A stretch of 64,000 bases of DNA, taken from an uncultured Celeribacter sp. (GTDB lineage: Bacteria > Pseudomonadota > Alphaproteobacteria > Rhodobacterales > Rhodobacteraceae). Below the pieces are notes generated by a model that worked only from the letters and a program-made list of their open reading frames with translations, was not told where the DNA came from and searched no databases. The position numbers were made by a program, and so were the translations under genes. The stretch lies in assembly GCF_963675965.1 (NCBI RefSeq), contig NZ_OY780935.1, forward strand, positions 2,716,501 to 2,780,500, written 5' to 3'. Positions 24,885 to 33,803 of this stretch are shown here, piece by piece (positions within the stretch are counted from its first letter, which is position 1; each line of letters opens with the position of its first letter).

Positions 24885-26678
24885 TCAGCGCGCGTCGCGG
24901 TCGAATACCAACATGCCGCGATCCTGCCATGTGTCATTGAGCAAAAAACCGATCTGTGTCAGCGCTTCTTGATAGGCCGCTTCCAGGGCATCGTCGCTGA
25001 ACAATTCGAACGGTAGTATTACCCGGCGCAATTGATCGATCTCCATTGTCAAAAGCGCTCCCGGCGCGACATCACGGTCGCAAATGCGCAATACAGACGG
25101 ACGGAAATCCTTGGTGTAGGCGAGAAAACCACTGGCTTCGTCGCGGGCATCGGTCGCGAAAACCAGCGGGCCGTCTGTGACACGCAATCGCGAGCTGTCC
25201 ATAAGATTGTTGCGCCGCGCAAGCCCCTCGGTCACCCGCGCAATATCCGGGCGGCTGTGCTGTGCCATAGCGACCAGATCGGGAATATGCTTCAACGCTT
25301 GAAGCACAACCACACCTGCCTCTCCCCCGATATTGAGGAAGCGGTCCCCGGCCTCCAGCTGACTTGCGATAAAGCGCATATGACGGCGGGCGTATTTTCC
25401 GGCGGCAATCTGGTCGAGCGCGTCTGGCCCGAAAACGCCAGCATCGGCGGGGATCATGATGTCGTGGTTGGCCACGACGTCGATATGCGGATTGTCCTGC
25501 AAACTGACCTTCGGGGGCAGAAAGTCATCATGCCAGCCGTCTGCGACCGGATTGCGACGTTCTTCTTTGGGCGTGTTCGTCGCGGCTTTTTCGACTTCGC
25601 TCATCAGGGCGGCGATTTTGGCCGGATCTCTTGCCTGTGGCGGTTTGGCGACGACCTTGTTGATCGGCACCTTGCCCGCGTCGATGAGCCCCTGCTTCAT
25701 CTCGGCATAGGCCTCGGTCTGTTTGTACTCTTCCAGGCGCGCTTCGACGCGCTCAAGTGCTGCGTGGTGCAACCTGCTCAGCACCGGGTCCTTGAGCAGT
25801 TCTGCCATGATCTTGGCGCGGCGTTTCGCATGGCGCAGCGCCGAGTCGTCTTTGACCTCGTTGCGGTCCTGAAGCGACCAGTAATCGGCGTTATACTTGT
25901 CTTTCTTGTTGTTCACGTTGCCGCGGAATTTGCGGATTGCATAGGCGTCGATGCCCTTGACCGCGTAGTGGTTCATCTGCGCCCAGTCATACCCCAAAGT
26001 CCGCCGGATCGAGCGCCAGCCACGGAACTTGAAGTAATCCTCCATCGGCTCGCCTGAGCCGTTGAGCCAATGCACCGTGTCCGGGAAGCCGTCCTTGAGA
26101 TGCTTGTTCTTGATCTTCGGGCGATGGATCCCGAGTTTCCAATAGTCCGGGTCGAATTTGAACAGGGTCTTCACGCCCCAGCCCTTGTTCCACAAAGGCG
26201 GTGCGGCATAGAGATATTGCTCAGTCACCGGGTCACGCGACCAGTCTTCGACATAGCCCGACCCGAAAATCCGCCAAGTGATGACGATGCCATTCGCGCC
26301 CTTTTCGACCGCATCCGTCAGCATGCCGTCGAGCGTGCCGTCGCCATGCTTGATGCATAAGAACTCGTCGGCATCGAACACCAGCACCCAATCAGCTGCC
26401 CCCACCAGAGGCTCATCCTGTGCATGTTTGATCGCGGAGGGCTGCGGTTTGATGCCTTCGGGGATGTCGTTGCGGCGATGATACCCCAGTCCCAGCTCCT
26501 CGAGCCGGATCAGCATATCATCGGTGCCATCGCTGCAGTCGTTCGTATAAACCAGAATATCGGTGAAGCCGACTGCCATGTGATGGGCGAACCACTCCAG
26601 AAGATAGGGTGCTTCGTCTTTCATCATCGACACGGCCATGACTGTGCCATGCGGGCTGACATGCTTCTTCAGGTTCAT
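24885..26678 (-). CDS. Family 2-type glycosyltransferase with C-terminal methyltransferase-like domain
   Basis: A 597-residue protein. Residues ~10-330 are a PF13704-like GT-A domain: MAVSMMKDEAPYLLEWFAHH, NDCSDGTDDML and the metal site FDADEF (D102, D104). A charged, helical linker (~310-400, KRRAKIMAELL, EERVEARLEEYK-like) follows. Residues ~410-597 show FLNIGGEAGVVVLQALKHI with later LRICDRDVAPGALLTMEIDQ, reminiscent of a Rossmann/FkbM methyltransferase fold with a degenerate glycine loop. It is the second gene of the cluster, 9 bp after the GT32-like gene. A bifunctional sugar transfer and modification role is inferred. Confidence 0.78.
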   Translation of the reverse strand: MNLKKHVSPHGTVMAVSMMKDEAPYLLEWFAHHMAVGFTDILVYTNDCSDGTDDMLIRLEELGLGYHRRNDIPEGIKPQPSAIKHAQDEPLVGAADWVLVFDADEFLCIKHGDGTLDGMLTDAVEKGANGIVITWRIFGSGYVEDWSRDPVTEQYLYAAPPLWNKGWGVKTLFKFDPDYWKLGIHRPKIKNKHLKDGFPDTVHWLNGSGEPMEDYFKFRGWRSIRRTLGYDWAQMNHYAVKGIDAYAIRKFRGNVNNKKDKYNADYWSLQDRNEVKDDSALRHAKRRAKIMAELLKDPVLSRLHHAALERVEARLEEYKQTEAYAEMKQGLIDAGKVPINKVVAKPPQARDPAKIAALMSEVEKAATNTPKEERRNPVADGWHDDFLPPKVSLQDNPHIDVVANHDIMIPADAGVFGPDALDQIAAGKYARRHMRFIASQLEAGDRFLNIGGEAGVVVLQALKHIPDLVAMAQHSRPDIARVTEGLARRNNLMDSSRLRVTDGPLVFATDARDEASGFLAYTKDFRPSVLRICDRDVAPGALLTMEIDQLRRVILPFELFSDDALEAAYQEALTQIGFLLNDTWQDRGMLVFDRDAR

Positions 26679-26687
26679 ACCTTCAGA

Positions 26688-27497
26688 TTACTCCAGCGCC
26701 AGAGACGGATTGATGCCCACCTCCTTGCACATGCGATCGGCATAGGAGTTTTCCAGCGGCACATGCTTTCGCCACCATGGCTTGGTGCCATTGGTATAAA
26801 GATGCACGCTGACGGTGTTTTCGGTAAACCAGCCTTCGACACGACCGTAGGGATCATAGAAAATGTCGTTGAGCTGGAAGGGCACCGGGTAGAGCACGTC
26901 GTTGGTCATCGCGTGCTTGATGTCACCGGTCTGCTGCGCAAAATAGGTAAAGGCCTGTGGGCCAAACGCTGTGCGCTCGGTCTTGTAGATCCGGACGGGA
27001 AGCGGGATCGACGGGTCAAGCCGGTCCATCTTCTTGCGCTGGTTCTTGTTCCACCATGCGGGGTAATCGGGCAAGTTTTCGTAATAATCCAGCAGCTGGT
27101 CCATCAGCTCGCCCTTTTGCGGGATCCCGACCACGCCACAATTCAGGGCGCCGCGCATGCCGTGCCCTGCGTAGATATGTTCCCATTCGTCCGGGAAGGG
27201 TTGGTGGCAGAAGGCGTCGCAATCAATCCAGATCGCCCCGGTTTTCTGAATCATCTTGTAACGGAACACGTTGGACAGGAAAGAGGCGGAAGTTTTTTCG
27301 ACCACGCTCATGTCGATGTCCATGATCTCTGACGCCGGGCGGATTTCCACACCTTCGGGCGCATTCGTCACATCATCCGTGCAATAGAGCGTTGTCGGAT
27401 GCCCGTGGCGCAGATGCGACTTGAGGCAGAGTTGGTTCAGATATTGCAGTTTCTCGCCGATCCAGAGGGAGGCGACGGGACGACGGTTCAATTCCAT
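26688..27497 (-). CDS. GT32-like sugar transferase
   Basis: A 269-residue cytoplasmic protein. The sequence SNVFRYKMIQKTGAIWIDCD then AFC (D92, D94) is the DXD sugar-nucleotide site of the Gly_transf_sug/GT32 group, and LWIGEKLQYLNQLCLKSHLR at the N-terminus is the usual entry. The downstream region MTNDVLYPVPFQLNDIFYDP and VSVHLYTNGT (His) resembles capsular galactosyl/mannosyl transferases. First gene of the eight-gene minus-strand cluster; its promoter must lie in 27498-27636, where no clear boxes or terminator could be picked out. Confidence 0.82.
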   Translation of the reverse strand: MELNRRPVASLWIGEKLQYLNQLCLKSHLRHGHPTTLYCTDDVTNAPEGVEIRPASEIMDIDMSVVEKTSASFLSNVFRYKMIQKTGAIWIDCDAFCHQPFPDEWEHIYAGHGMRGALNCGVVGIPQKGELMDQLLDYYENLPDYPAWWNKNQRKKMDRLDPSIPLPVRIYKTERTAFGPQAFTYFAQQTGDIKHAMTNDVLYPVPFQLNDIFYDPYGRVEGWFTENTVSVHLYTNGTKPWWRKHVPLENSYADRMCKEVGINPSLALE

Positions 27498-27636
27498 AGT
27501 GATGTTCTCTGCCCTGATTAAATATGTGAAAGGGTCTACGTCCTTTTTCCAACGGAGCTTATCCCATGGCCCCGGGTCTGTCTATCGCTCTGCGGTGAAG
27601 GCGGGCAAACGTGCTGTGGTTCTGTGCCGTCGGGTT

Positions 27637-28452
27637 TCAGGCGTCGAGTTTTCTGCGTTCTTTTGCTCCATCGTGGGCTGAGCCGAGCGCTTCCAGTGCG
27701 GCGCGGTGAAGCTCTGGCGAGGCCGCTGCCAGGACACGGCCGTCGGATGTCAGGGACAGAGGTGCGCCTGTCCAGTCGGTGATGACACCTCCGGCGCCTT
27801 CGACGATGGGGATCAGAGCCAGATAATCATAGGGCTGCAGCTCGGCCTCCATGATCACGTCCACATGTCCCGAGGCAAGCAGGCCGTAACTGTAGCAATC
27901 CCCGCCAAAGCGCCTTGCTCTGCAGGCCTGGCCGAGACGCTCAAAACAAGCGTATTCAGCGGAGGTGAATTGGTCAGGGGAGGTTGCGAAAAGGGTTGCC
28001 TCGGACAGGGAGTGGCTGGGTGCGACGCGGCAGGGGATGCCATTCAGTCGGGTGTTCTCGCCGCGCAGGCCAATCCAGGTCTCCCGCAGCAGCGGCATAT
28101 CGATCACCCCCATGACCGGCACGCCGTCTTCAAGCAGGGCAATCAGCGTGCCGAAAAGCGGCACACCTGAGATGAAGCTTTTGGTGCCGTCGATCGGATC
28201 GAGCACCCAGAGATAGCGTGCATCGCCCTCGTAACGTCCGAATTCTTCGCCAAGGATGCTGTGGGTCGGACAGGCGCGCTGCAGAATCTCTTTCATCGCG
28301 GTTTCGATGGCGCGGTCAGCCAGGGTGACCGGGCTTTGATCGGACTTGCGCTCAACCGTAATCGGCGTGCGGAAATACTGTTGCGCCAGCGGTCGCGCTG
28401 CGGCCAGCATGTCGCGGGCCACGGTTTCGAAGCGGGTGAGTGGAGCTGTCAT
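27637..28452 (-). CDS. Inositol monophosphatase-family phosphatase (HisN-like)
   Basis: A 271-residue phosphatase with the family metal and catalytic motifs: GEEFG (Glu ligand, ~68-72), WVLDPIDGTKSF (~82-93) and GGDCYSYGLLASGHVDVIME near the C-terminus. HisN-type histidinol-phosphatases and inositol/fructose-bisphosphate phosphatases share these. The start overlaps the DeoR stop by ATGA (28449-28452), so it is the last gene of the ugp operon. Here it more likely dephosphorylates a sugar- or glycerol-phosphate imported by the transporter than histidinol-phosphate; that is inference from context. Confidence 0.85.
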   Translation of the reverse strand: MTAPLTRFETVARDMLAAARPLAQQYFRTPITVERKSDQSPVTLADRAIETAMKEILQRACPTHSILGEEFGRYEGDARYLWVLDPIDGTKSFISGVPLFGTLIALLEDGVPVMGVIDMPLLRETWIGLRGENTRLNGIPCRVAPSHSLSEATLFATSPDQFTSAEYACFERLGQACRARRFGGDCYSYGLLASGHVDVIMEAELQPYDYLALIPIVEGAGGVITDWTGAPLSLTSDGRVLAAASPELHRAALEALGSAHDGAKERRKLDA

Positions 28453-29225
28453 GGAGTGTGTCTTTCGGGCAGGTCGGCGGCCAGCAGGACATGGCCGTGA
28501 TCGATTTGTTCAGCAATTTCTCGCGGCACCGCATCGGTGACGAGCGTGTCGACCTGCCCCCAGCCGCAGACATGGATCAGGCCGGACTTGCTGAACTTAC
28601 CGCTGTCCATCATCACCACGGTCTCGTCGGCGCGCTCGATCATGGCGCGCTTGAACTCTACCTCGAAGAGGTCGAAGTCCTGCGTGCCACGGGCGGAGCC
28701 GGCAACCACGGACATGATGAAATAGCTGGGCGTAAAACCAGCCAGATAGCTGATGGTGCTTGGGCCGGTTAGGGTGCGGTCGCCTTTGCGCAACTCGCCG
28801 CCGGGCAGGATCACCCGGTGCTGCGCGTCGCCTTCGTTGAGGATCTGGGCGATCTCCAGCGAGATTGTCAGGATGGTCATCGGGTCGCGCCGTGTCAGTT
28901 CCCGCGCCAGAAAGCAGGCGGTGGTGGAGTTGTCCAGCAGAAGCGTGGCGCCTTCGCGGATATGGTCTGCCGTGCGGGCGGCGATGGCGGCCTTTGTGGC
29001 GGCATTCTCTGACAGGCGTCGTTCGAAAGGGGGTTCTGTACGCGGGGTGGAAAGACGCACGCCACCGTGAAACTTTTCCACCAGCCCCTCGGCCGAAAGA
29101 CTTTTCATGTCCCGCCGGATGGTTTCGTCGGAGACGTCGAATTCCTCGGCCAGAAAAGTGATCGCTGCCTTGCCCCGCGCTTCAAGCAGCGCGAGGATCT
29201 GATTTTGCCGGTGACTGCGTGTCAT
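28449..29225 (-). CDS. DeoR-family regulator (GlpR-like)
   Basis: A 258-residue protein: winged helix-turn-helix (~5-60, ILALLEARGKAAITFLAEEF, VSDETIRRDMKSLSAEGL) and a DeoR C-terminal sensor with ILPGGELRKGDRTLTGPSTI and MMDSGKFSKSGLIHVCGW. The sensor binds a phosphorylated sugar, often glycerol-3-phosphate in GlpR. Coupled by ATGA to ugpC (29222-29225) and to the phosphatase gene, so it is embedded in the operon it most likely represses. Confidence 0.9.
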   Translation of the reverse strand: MTRSHRQNQILALLEARGKAAITFLAEEFDVSDETIRRDMKSLSAEGLVEKFHGGVRLSTPRTEPPFERRLSENAATKAAIAARTADHIREGATLLLDNSTTACFLARELTRRDPMTILTISLEIAQILNEGDAQHRVILPGGELRKGDRTLTGPSTISYLAGFTPSYFIMSVVAGSARGTQDFDLFEVEFKRAMIERADETVVMMDSGKFSKSGLIHVCGWGQVDTLVTDAVPREIAEQIDHGHVLLAADLPERHTP

Positions 29226-30298
29226 GTCCCCTCCTGTCGTCCCGCCGCGACGATAGCGCGTCCGGTGCTGCGATCAAAGAGTCGCAGACGGGACATGTCG
29301 AAATCAAGACCGACTTCGTCACCTGTGGCGGGGGCGCCCTGCACGGGGCTTTTCACCACCATGCGGTCAGCGCCCATGGAGACCTCGACCAGAGCTTCGG
29401 CGCCGATCAGTTCGCAGTTGGTCACCTGCGCCCGGGCCATGCCGGTTCGCGACAGGGTCACCTCTTCGGGGCGCAGGCCGATCAACACATCGCGTGGCAG
29501 GTCGCCGCCATGGATAAGGTCCGAGGTGAAGGCAGCATGGCCAAGTCTGCCGCCATCGGCACGGGCCGGTATAAGCGCCATTTCCGGTGTGCCGATAAAG
29601 GTGGCGACAAAGGTGTTGGAGGGGTTCATGTAGATGTCCATCGGTGCCCCAACCTGTTGCAGGTGGCCCTTGGACATCATGGCGACGCGGGTGCCCAGTG
29701 TCATCGCTTCGATCTGGTCGTGGGTGACGTAGATCACTGTCAGCCCCAGTTCAGAATGAAGCCGCTTGAGTTCGGCCCGCATCCGGTTGCGCAATTTGGC
29801 ATCAAGGTTCGACAGGGGTTCGTCAAAGAGAAAGACCTTGGGTTGACGCACCAGCGCGCGGCCGATTGCGACGCGCTGACGTTCGCCGCCTGAAAGTTCC
29901 TTGGGGCGGCGATTCAGTAGGTCGGTGATCGACAGGATCTCTGCCGCCTCGCGGATGCGGACGTCGATCTCGGTCTTGGACAGTTTCGTCGTCTTCAGAA
30001 GGCCGAAGGCCATGTTGCGATAGGCGGTCATATGGGGGTAGAGCGCGTAGCTCTGAAAGACCATGGCGATGTCACGAGCCTGTGGTTGGGCATCGGTCAC
30101 GTCCTTGCCGTCGATCACAAGCTGGCCCGAGGTGATCTCCTCCAGTCCTGCGATCATGCGCAGCGTCGTGGACTTGCCGCAGCCCGAAGGGCCGACAAGC
30201 ACCATGAATTCGCGATCTTCGATGGTCAGGTTGATGTCATGTACGGTTTTGCGGTCGCCGTAGGACTTGCAAATATTATTCAGTTGGACGGTCGCCAT
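29222..30298 (-). CDS. ugpC: sn-Glycerol-3-phosphate-type ABC transporter ATP-binding protein
   Basis: A 358-residue MalK/UgpC-type ATPase: Walker A GPSGCGKSTT (~37-46), Q-loop, signature LSGGERQRV, Walker B VFLFDEPLSNLDA, switch His in VIYVTHDQ, then an OB-fold (MOI/TOBE) regulatory tail (GLRPEEVTL). The order of the block, ugpB-ugpA-ugpE-ugpC, is the standard one. Substrate assignment rests on the UgpB resemblance and the adjacent phosphodiesterase. Confidence 0.92.
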   Translation of the reverse strand: MATVQLNNICKSYGDRKTVHDINLTIEDREFMVLVGPSGCGKSTTLRMIAGLEEITSGQLVIDGKDVTDAQPQARDIAMVFQSYALYPHMTAYRNMAFGLLKTTKLSKTEIDVRIREAAEILSITDLLNRRPKELSGGERQRVAIGRALVRQPKVFLFDEPLSNLDAKLRNRMRAELKRLHSELGLTVIYVTHDQIEAMTLGTRVAMMSKGHLQQVGAPMDIYMNPSNTFVATFIGTPEMALIPARADGGRLGHAAFTSDLIHGGDLPRDVLIGLRPEEVTLSRTGMARAQVTNCELIGAEALVEVSMGADRMVVKSPVQGAPATGDEVGLDFDMSRLRLFDRSTGRAIVAAGRQEGT

Positions 30299-30322
30299 GT
30301 GCGGGGCCTCCGGTCTTGGGCG

Positions 30323-31201
30323 TCATTTGACGCCGGTGTGCATGAAGCTGTCGATAAAACGGCGCTGGAAGATCACGAAGAGGATCAGGAGCGGCGAGAC
30401 GACAATGGTGGTTCCGGCCATGAGGCGGGGCCAGTCGGCGCCGCTGTCGGCCTTGGCCAGCAAGCCCAGTCCGATCGGCAGGGTGCGGATGCCTTCGGAG
30501 TTGGTCACGAGCAGGGGCCACATGTAGTCGTTCCAATGCGTAACGACTGAGATGATGCCAAAGGCGATCAGCGTCGGTTTCACCAGTGGCAGGTAGACAT
30601 GCCAGAGGATCGACATGTGCCCGCAGCCATCGAGCCGCGCAGCATCGGACAGTTCGGCGGGCACCTGACGGAAGCTTTGGCGCAGCATGAAGGTGCCATA
30701 GCCGGAGGCAACGAAGGGGACGATCATAGCTGGGATGGTGTTGACCAGCCCCATTTCGCGCAGGGTGACGAAATTGGTCAGGAAGATCGCATAGATCGGG
30801 AACATCACTTGCAGCAGGAACAACGTGAACAGCAGGTTTTTGCCCGGGAAATTCAGTCGGGCAAAGGCATAGGCAGCCAGCGTGATCGTGACCAGTTGCC
30901 CGGCCAGGATCGAACTTGTCACGATGACCGAATTCACCAGATAGGTGCCGAAAGGCGCGACCGCCAGCGTGCTGGGGTAGTTGGAAAAGTTCAGCTTGCT
31001 CGGCCAGAAGGGCGCTGCCGGATCAAAGACCTCGCCCTGCGTCTTGAGAGACGTCACGAGAATCCAGATCAGCGGGCTTAACCACAGCAGTGCCAGCGGT
31101 AGCATGATCGCGTGTAGCCAGTTCTGGCGGACCCATTTGCGCCACAAGGGGCGGCGTGCAGGGGGGGGATTGGACGGGACGGTAAGGTTGGCGTCAGTCA
31201 T
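30323..31201 (-). CDS. ugpE: sn-Glycerol-3-phosphate-type ABC transporter permease
   Basis: A 292-residue membrane protein with six helices and the EAA loop SDAARLDGCGHMSILWHVYLPL near residues 195-216 (EAA-G-I-LP pattern). A short cytoplasmic N-terminus precedes the first helix. Its start shares one base with the ugpA stop (31201). It partners with UgpA and the UgpC dimer. Confidence 0.92.
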   Translation of the reverse strand: MTDANLTVPSNPPPARRPLWRKWVRQNWLHAIMLPLALLWLSPLIWILVTSLKTQGEVFDPAAPFWPSKLNFSNYPSTLAVAPFGTYLVNSVIVTSSILAGQLVTITLAAYAFARLNFPGKNLLFTLFLLQVMFPIYAIFLTNFVTLREMGLVNTIPAMIVPFVASGYGTFMLRQSFRQVPAELSDAARLDGCGHMSILWHVYLPLVKPTLIAFGIISVVTHWNDYMWPLLVTNSEGIRTLPIGLGLLAKADSGADWPRLMAGTTIVVSPLLILFVIFQRRFIDSFMHTGVK

Positions 31202-32103
31202 CAGCGTTCTCCCAGATAGTGGACGCGACGGCCCAGGGTGACGGACACCAGCCCGATAAGGCCCAGCACGGCGATCAGCAGAGCATTGGCCAACGCCGAG
31301 GCATAGCCGATGTCCTGATACTGAAAGCCATTCTGGTAGATGTAATAGGTCAACACGTTGGTGCTGTCGGCCGGACCACCCTGTGTCATCACGTAAACGT
31401 AGTCAAAGATCTGATAGCTGTGCAATGTGCCAATGATGGTCACGAAGTAGAGCGTTGGTGAGATCAGCGGAACGGTGATGTGCAGCAGCCGGTCCCGGGC
31501 GCTGACGCCATCCAGCCGGGCGGCCTCGTAGAGGTCCGCGGGCACCAGTTTCAGCGCGGCCAGCAGGATCAGCATGAAGTAGCCTGCATATTTCCAAATG
31601 CTCATGATGACGATCGCGGGGAGGGCCCAGTCGCTGTCATAGAGCCAATCCAGGCGGGGCAGGCCGAGTGCGGTCAGCGCCTCATTGATGGGGCCATAGC
31701 CGGGGGCGTAGAGAAAGACCCAGAGCATGCCTGCCGCCACCGAGGGGATCATCACCGGGTAGAAAAAGGCGGAACGGTAGATCGCCATGCCCCGCAGCTT
31801 GCTGTCCATCGCGACAGCCAGCAAAAGCGCCACGACAATTGATAAGGGGATTGTCGTCAACGTGTAAAAGGCGGTGTTGCCCAGAACTTTCCAGAACAGC
31901 CTGTCGTCGAGAAGACGCAGGTAATTTTCCGCCCCCAGCCAGAAGATCTCGGGATCTCCCAGCAGGACGTCATGGAGGCTGAACCAGACCGACCGCAGGA
32001 TCGGCCAGTAGGTAAAGGCGGCGAGAAAGATCAGCGATGGCAGCAAAAGCGCATAGGCCAGCAGCATCTCATTCCGGCGTGCGCGCGCAAAGGATGGTGA
32101 CAT
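31201..32103 (-). CDS. ugpA: sn-Glycerol-3-phosphate-type ABC transporter permease
   Basis: A 300-residue six-helix permease from ATG 32103, chosen for the GAGGGG just upstream; the frame stays open to 32163 but that part is Pro/Arg-rich and not family-like. Signature lines are ALLLPSLIFLAAFTYWPILR (first helix) and EAARLDGVSARDRLLHITVP (EAA loop). It lies 69 bp after ugpB. Confidence 0.92.
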   Translation of the reverse strand: MSPSFARARRNEMLLAYALLLPSLIFLAAFTYWPILRSVWFSLHDVLLGDPEIFWLGAENYLRLLDDRLFWKVLGNTAFYTLTTIPLSIVVALLLAVAMDSKLRGMAIYRSAFFYPVMIPSVAAGMLWVFLYAPGYGPINEALTALGLPRLDWLYDSDWALPAIVIMSIWKYAGYFMLILLAALKLVPADLYEAARLDGVSARDRLLHITVPLISPTLYFVTIIGTLHSYQIFDYVYVMTQGGPADSTNVLTYYIYQNGFQYQDIGYASALANALLIAVLGLIGLVSVTLGRRVHYLGER

Positions 32104-32172
32104 GGGGTCCCCTCGGAAACAGATACAGGGAGGCGGCCCGGGCGGTCGCCTCCCCAAAGTCATTTGGCGTGA

Positions 32173-33474
32173 TCAGCCCTGACGACGCAGGACGCGCTGG
32201 ATCTCGCGGTTGGTGTCAGCGGTGGCGTCGGCCAGAGCCTGTTGCGGGGCGATCTCGCCTGCCAATGTCCGGTCGATTGCGCTCTTCAGATTGTCGCGCG
32301 CACGGGAGTAGGCCGGAACCTGCAGGAAAGCGCCGGAGAACTCGGCCTGACGCATGGCCACCTCGGCCTGCGGGACCTCTTGCAGATACTCGACCATTTC
32401 GGGCTGTTCCCAGGCGGATTTGCGCACGGCAAGATAGCCCGTTGCGCGGCTCCAGGCGGCCTGATTTTCCGTGTTGGTCATCCAGCGGGCAAAGGTCCAG
32501 GCGGCTTCTTTCTTGGCGTCCGACTGGTTCTTTGCGATCATCAGGGGGCCGCCCCCTTGCGAGGCGCCGAATTGTTTCTTCTTCGGCATGAAGGCCACGC
32601 CGACCTCGAAGGGCGAGGAGGTCCGCAGGTTGGTCAGAGACCCGGTGGAGTGGTAGAGCATTGCGGTGGAGCCAGCCATGAAGTCGTTGGCCGACCCCTG
32701 CCAAGTCGACGCCGGAGCCATACAGCCCGCATCCACCATTTTCTTCCAGAATTCCAGTGCTTCAATTGACTCGGGGCGATCCCAAAGCACCTTGTCTGCT
32801 TCCCACGGAACCAGGCCGTTTTGCCGACAGTACCCTTCGAACATCCAGTCATGCCAGCCGCCGCCGATGGTCAGGCCCCAGCGTTTCAGTTCGTCCCCTT
32901 CGCGGATGGTCAGCGCTTGAGCTGCCGTCATCAACTCGTCCCAGGTGACGGGCGCATCGCCAAGACCGGCTTCGGCGAAAGCATCCTTGTTGTAGTAAAG
33001 CACCGGCGTCGACGGCTGGAAGGACAGGCCGTAAAGGCGGTCGTCGGAGATCGCGGTGTTCAGGAAACCACCGATGAAATCGTCGTAGATATCGTCGGCT
33101 TTGGCCTGTTCCGTGATGTCTTCCAGCGCATCGAGACCAAGGAAGGTCTGCAGCGAAGAGTTGATCGGCAACCATAGGGCAGGCGGCTCGCCCACGCCCA
33201 GAGAGGTGATGACCTTCTGCTCGGTGTTGTCGTAGGAGCCAGCGTAGATGGCCTCGACCTCGATGCCGTCGTGGGTGGCGTTGAACTCAGCGATCATACC
33301 CGAAATGATTGTGTTGATGTCGCCGGAAACGCCCACCGGGTACATGAACTGTAGTTTTTGGGTCTCATTGGCGCGGGCGGGGGTCAGGATGCCCGGCATT
33401 GCGCTGACGAAGGGCGCGGCCAGTCCGGTGGCCAGCAGGCGACGCCGCATCATGTTGGGTTTTGTGGATTTCAT
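32173..33474 (-). CDS. ugpB: Periplasmic glycerol-3-phosphate-type binding protein
   Basis: A 433-residue preprotein with a twin-arginine-like leader (MMRRRLLATGLAAPF..., cleavage near ARAN). The mature start TQKLQFMYPVGVSGDINTII and blocks DRLYGLSFQPSTPVLYYNKD, TWDELMTAAQAL and VAFMPKKKQFG...GGGPLM are close to UgpB-type cluster B binding proteins. It captures glycerol-3-phosphate or glycerophosphodiesters and hands them to UgpAE. First gene of the operon, divergent from the phosphodiesterase. Confidence 0.9.
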   Translation of the reverse strand: MKSTKPNMMRRRLLATGLAAPFVSAMPGILTPARANETQKLQFMYPVGVSGDINTIISGMIAEFNATHDGIEVEAIYAGSYDNTEQKVITSLGVGEPPALWLPINSSLQTFLGLDALEDITEQAKADDIYDDFIGGFLNTAISDDRLYGLSFQPSTPVLYYNKDAFAEAGLGDAPVTWDELMTAAQALTIREGDELKRWGLTIGGGWHDWMFEGYCRQNGLVPWEADKVLWDRPESIEALEFWKKMVDAGCMAPASTWQGSANDFMAGSTAMLYHSTGSLTNLRTSSPFEVGVAFMPKKKQFGASQGGGPLMIAKNQSDAKKEAAWTFARWMTNTENQAAWSRATGYLAVRKSAWEQPEMVEYLQEVPQAEVAMRQAEFSGAFLQVPAYSRARDNLKSAIDRTLAGEIAPQQALADATADTNREIQRVLRRQG

Positions 33475-33803
33475 GTCAGAGTTTCTCCATCATGTGGGAT
33501 TATGGTCGTCTTTGTCGTGCCGCGAGGATCAGAGGAATCGTCCGCACCCTCACAATGAGTCTTCATTTAGACCTTAAAAATAACAGTTATGTGACTTCTA
33601 TTAGGAAATGTGTGAAACGAGTGTAGTGGGCTGATGTCGAGAGGTTTGAATGCTTATTTTGTGGATTATTTTGTGATTTTTGTAGGAATTGGTGTTTTTT
33701 TGAGCGTTTGTCTCTTGGATCTGCATATTTCTGTGACAGTATCCCCGTAAGAAATCCGGGCGTATTGCGCCGTATTCCAGAAACCATTGCAGGAGATCCG
33801 AAG
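33475..33803. promoter_or_regulatory. AT-rich divergent promoter region of ugpB and the phosphodiesterase
   Basis: The 329-bp gap is clearly richer in A/T than its surroundings and holds no gene. It must carry both promoters. A tandem repeat TTATTTTGTG occurs at 33654-33663 and 33666-33675, and CTGTGACAG lies near 33732-33740. No convincing Pho box (CTGTCAT repeats) was found, so phosphate control through PhoB is not supported by sight. Confidence 0.55.
33654..33675. promoter_or_regulatory. Tandem TTATTTTGTG repeat, candidate operator
   Basis: Two identical 10-bp units with a 12-bp step, followed by the partial GATTTTTGT. It lies about 130 bp before the phosphodiesterase start and about 180 bp before ugpB, where the DeoR-type repressor could bind. 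Confidence 0.4.

Noticed and set aside
24869..24937. Earlier start for the hydrolase-sulfotransferase fusion
   Set aside because: It would overlap the upstream gene by 53 bp and adds no family-like residues.
33475..33803. Pho box in the ugp promoter
   Set aside because: CTGTGACAG is the only similar element; the repeated CTGTCAT pattern is absent.
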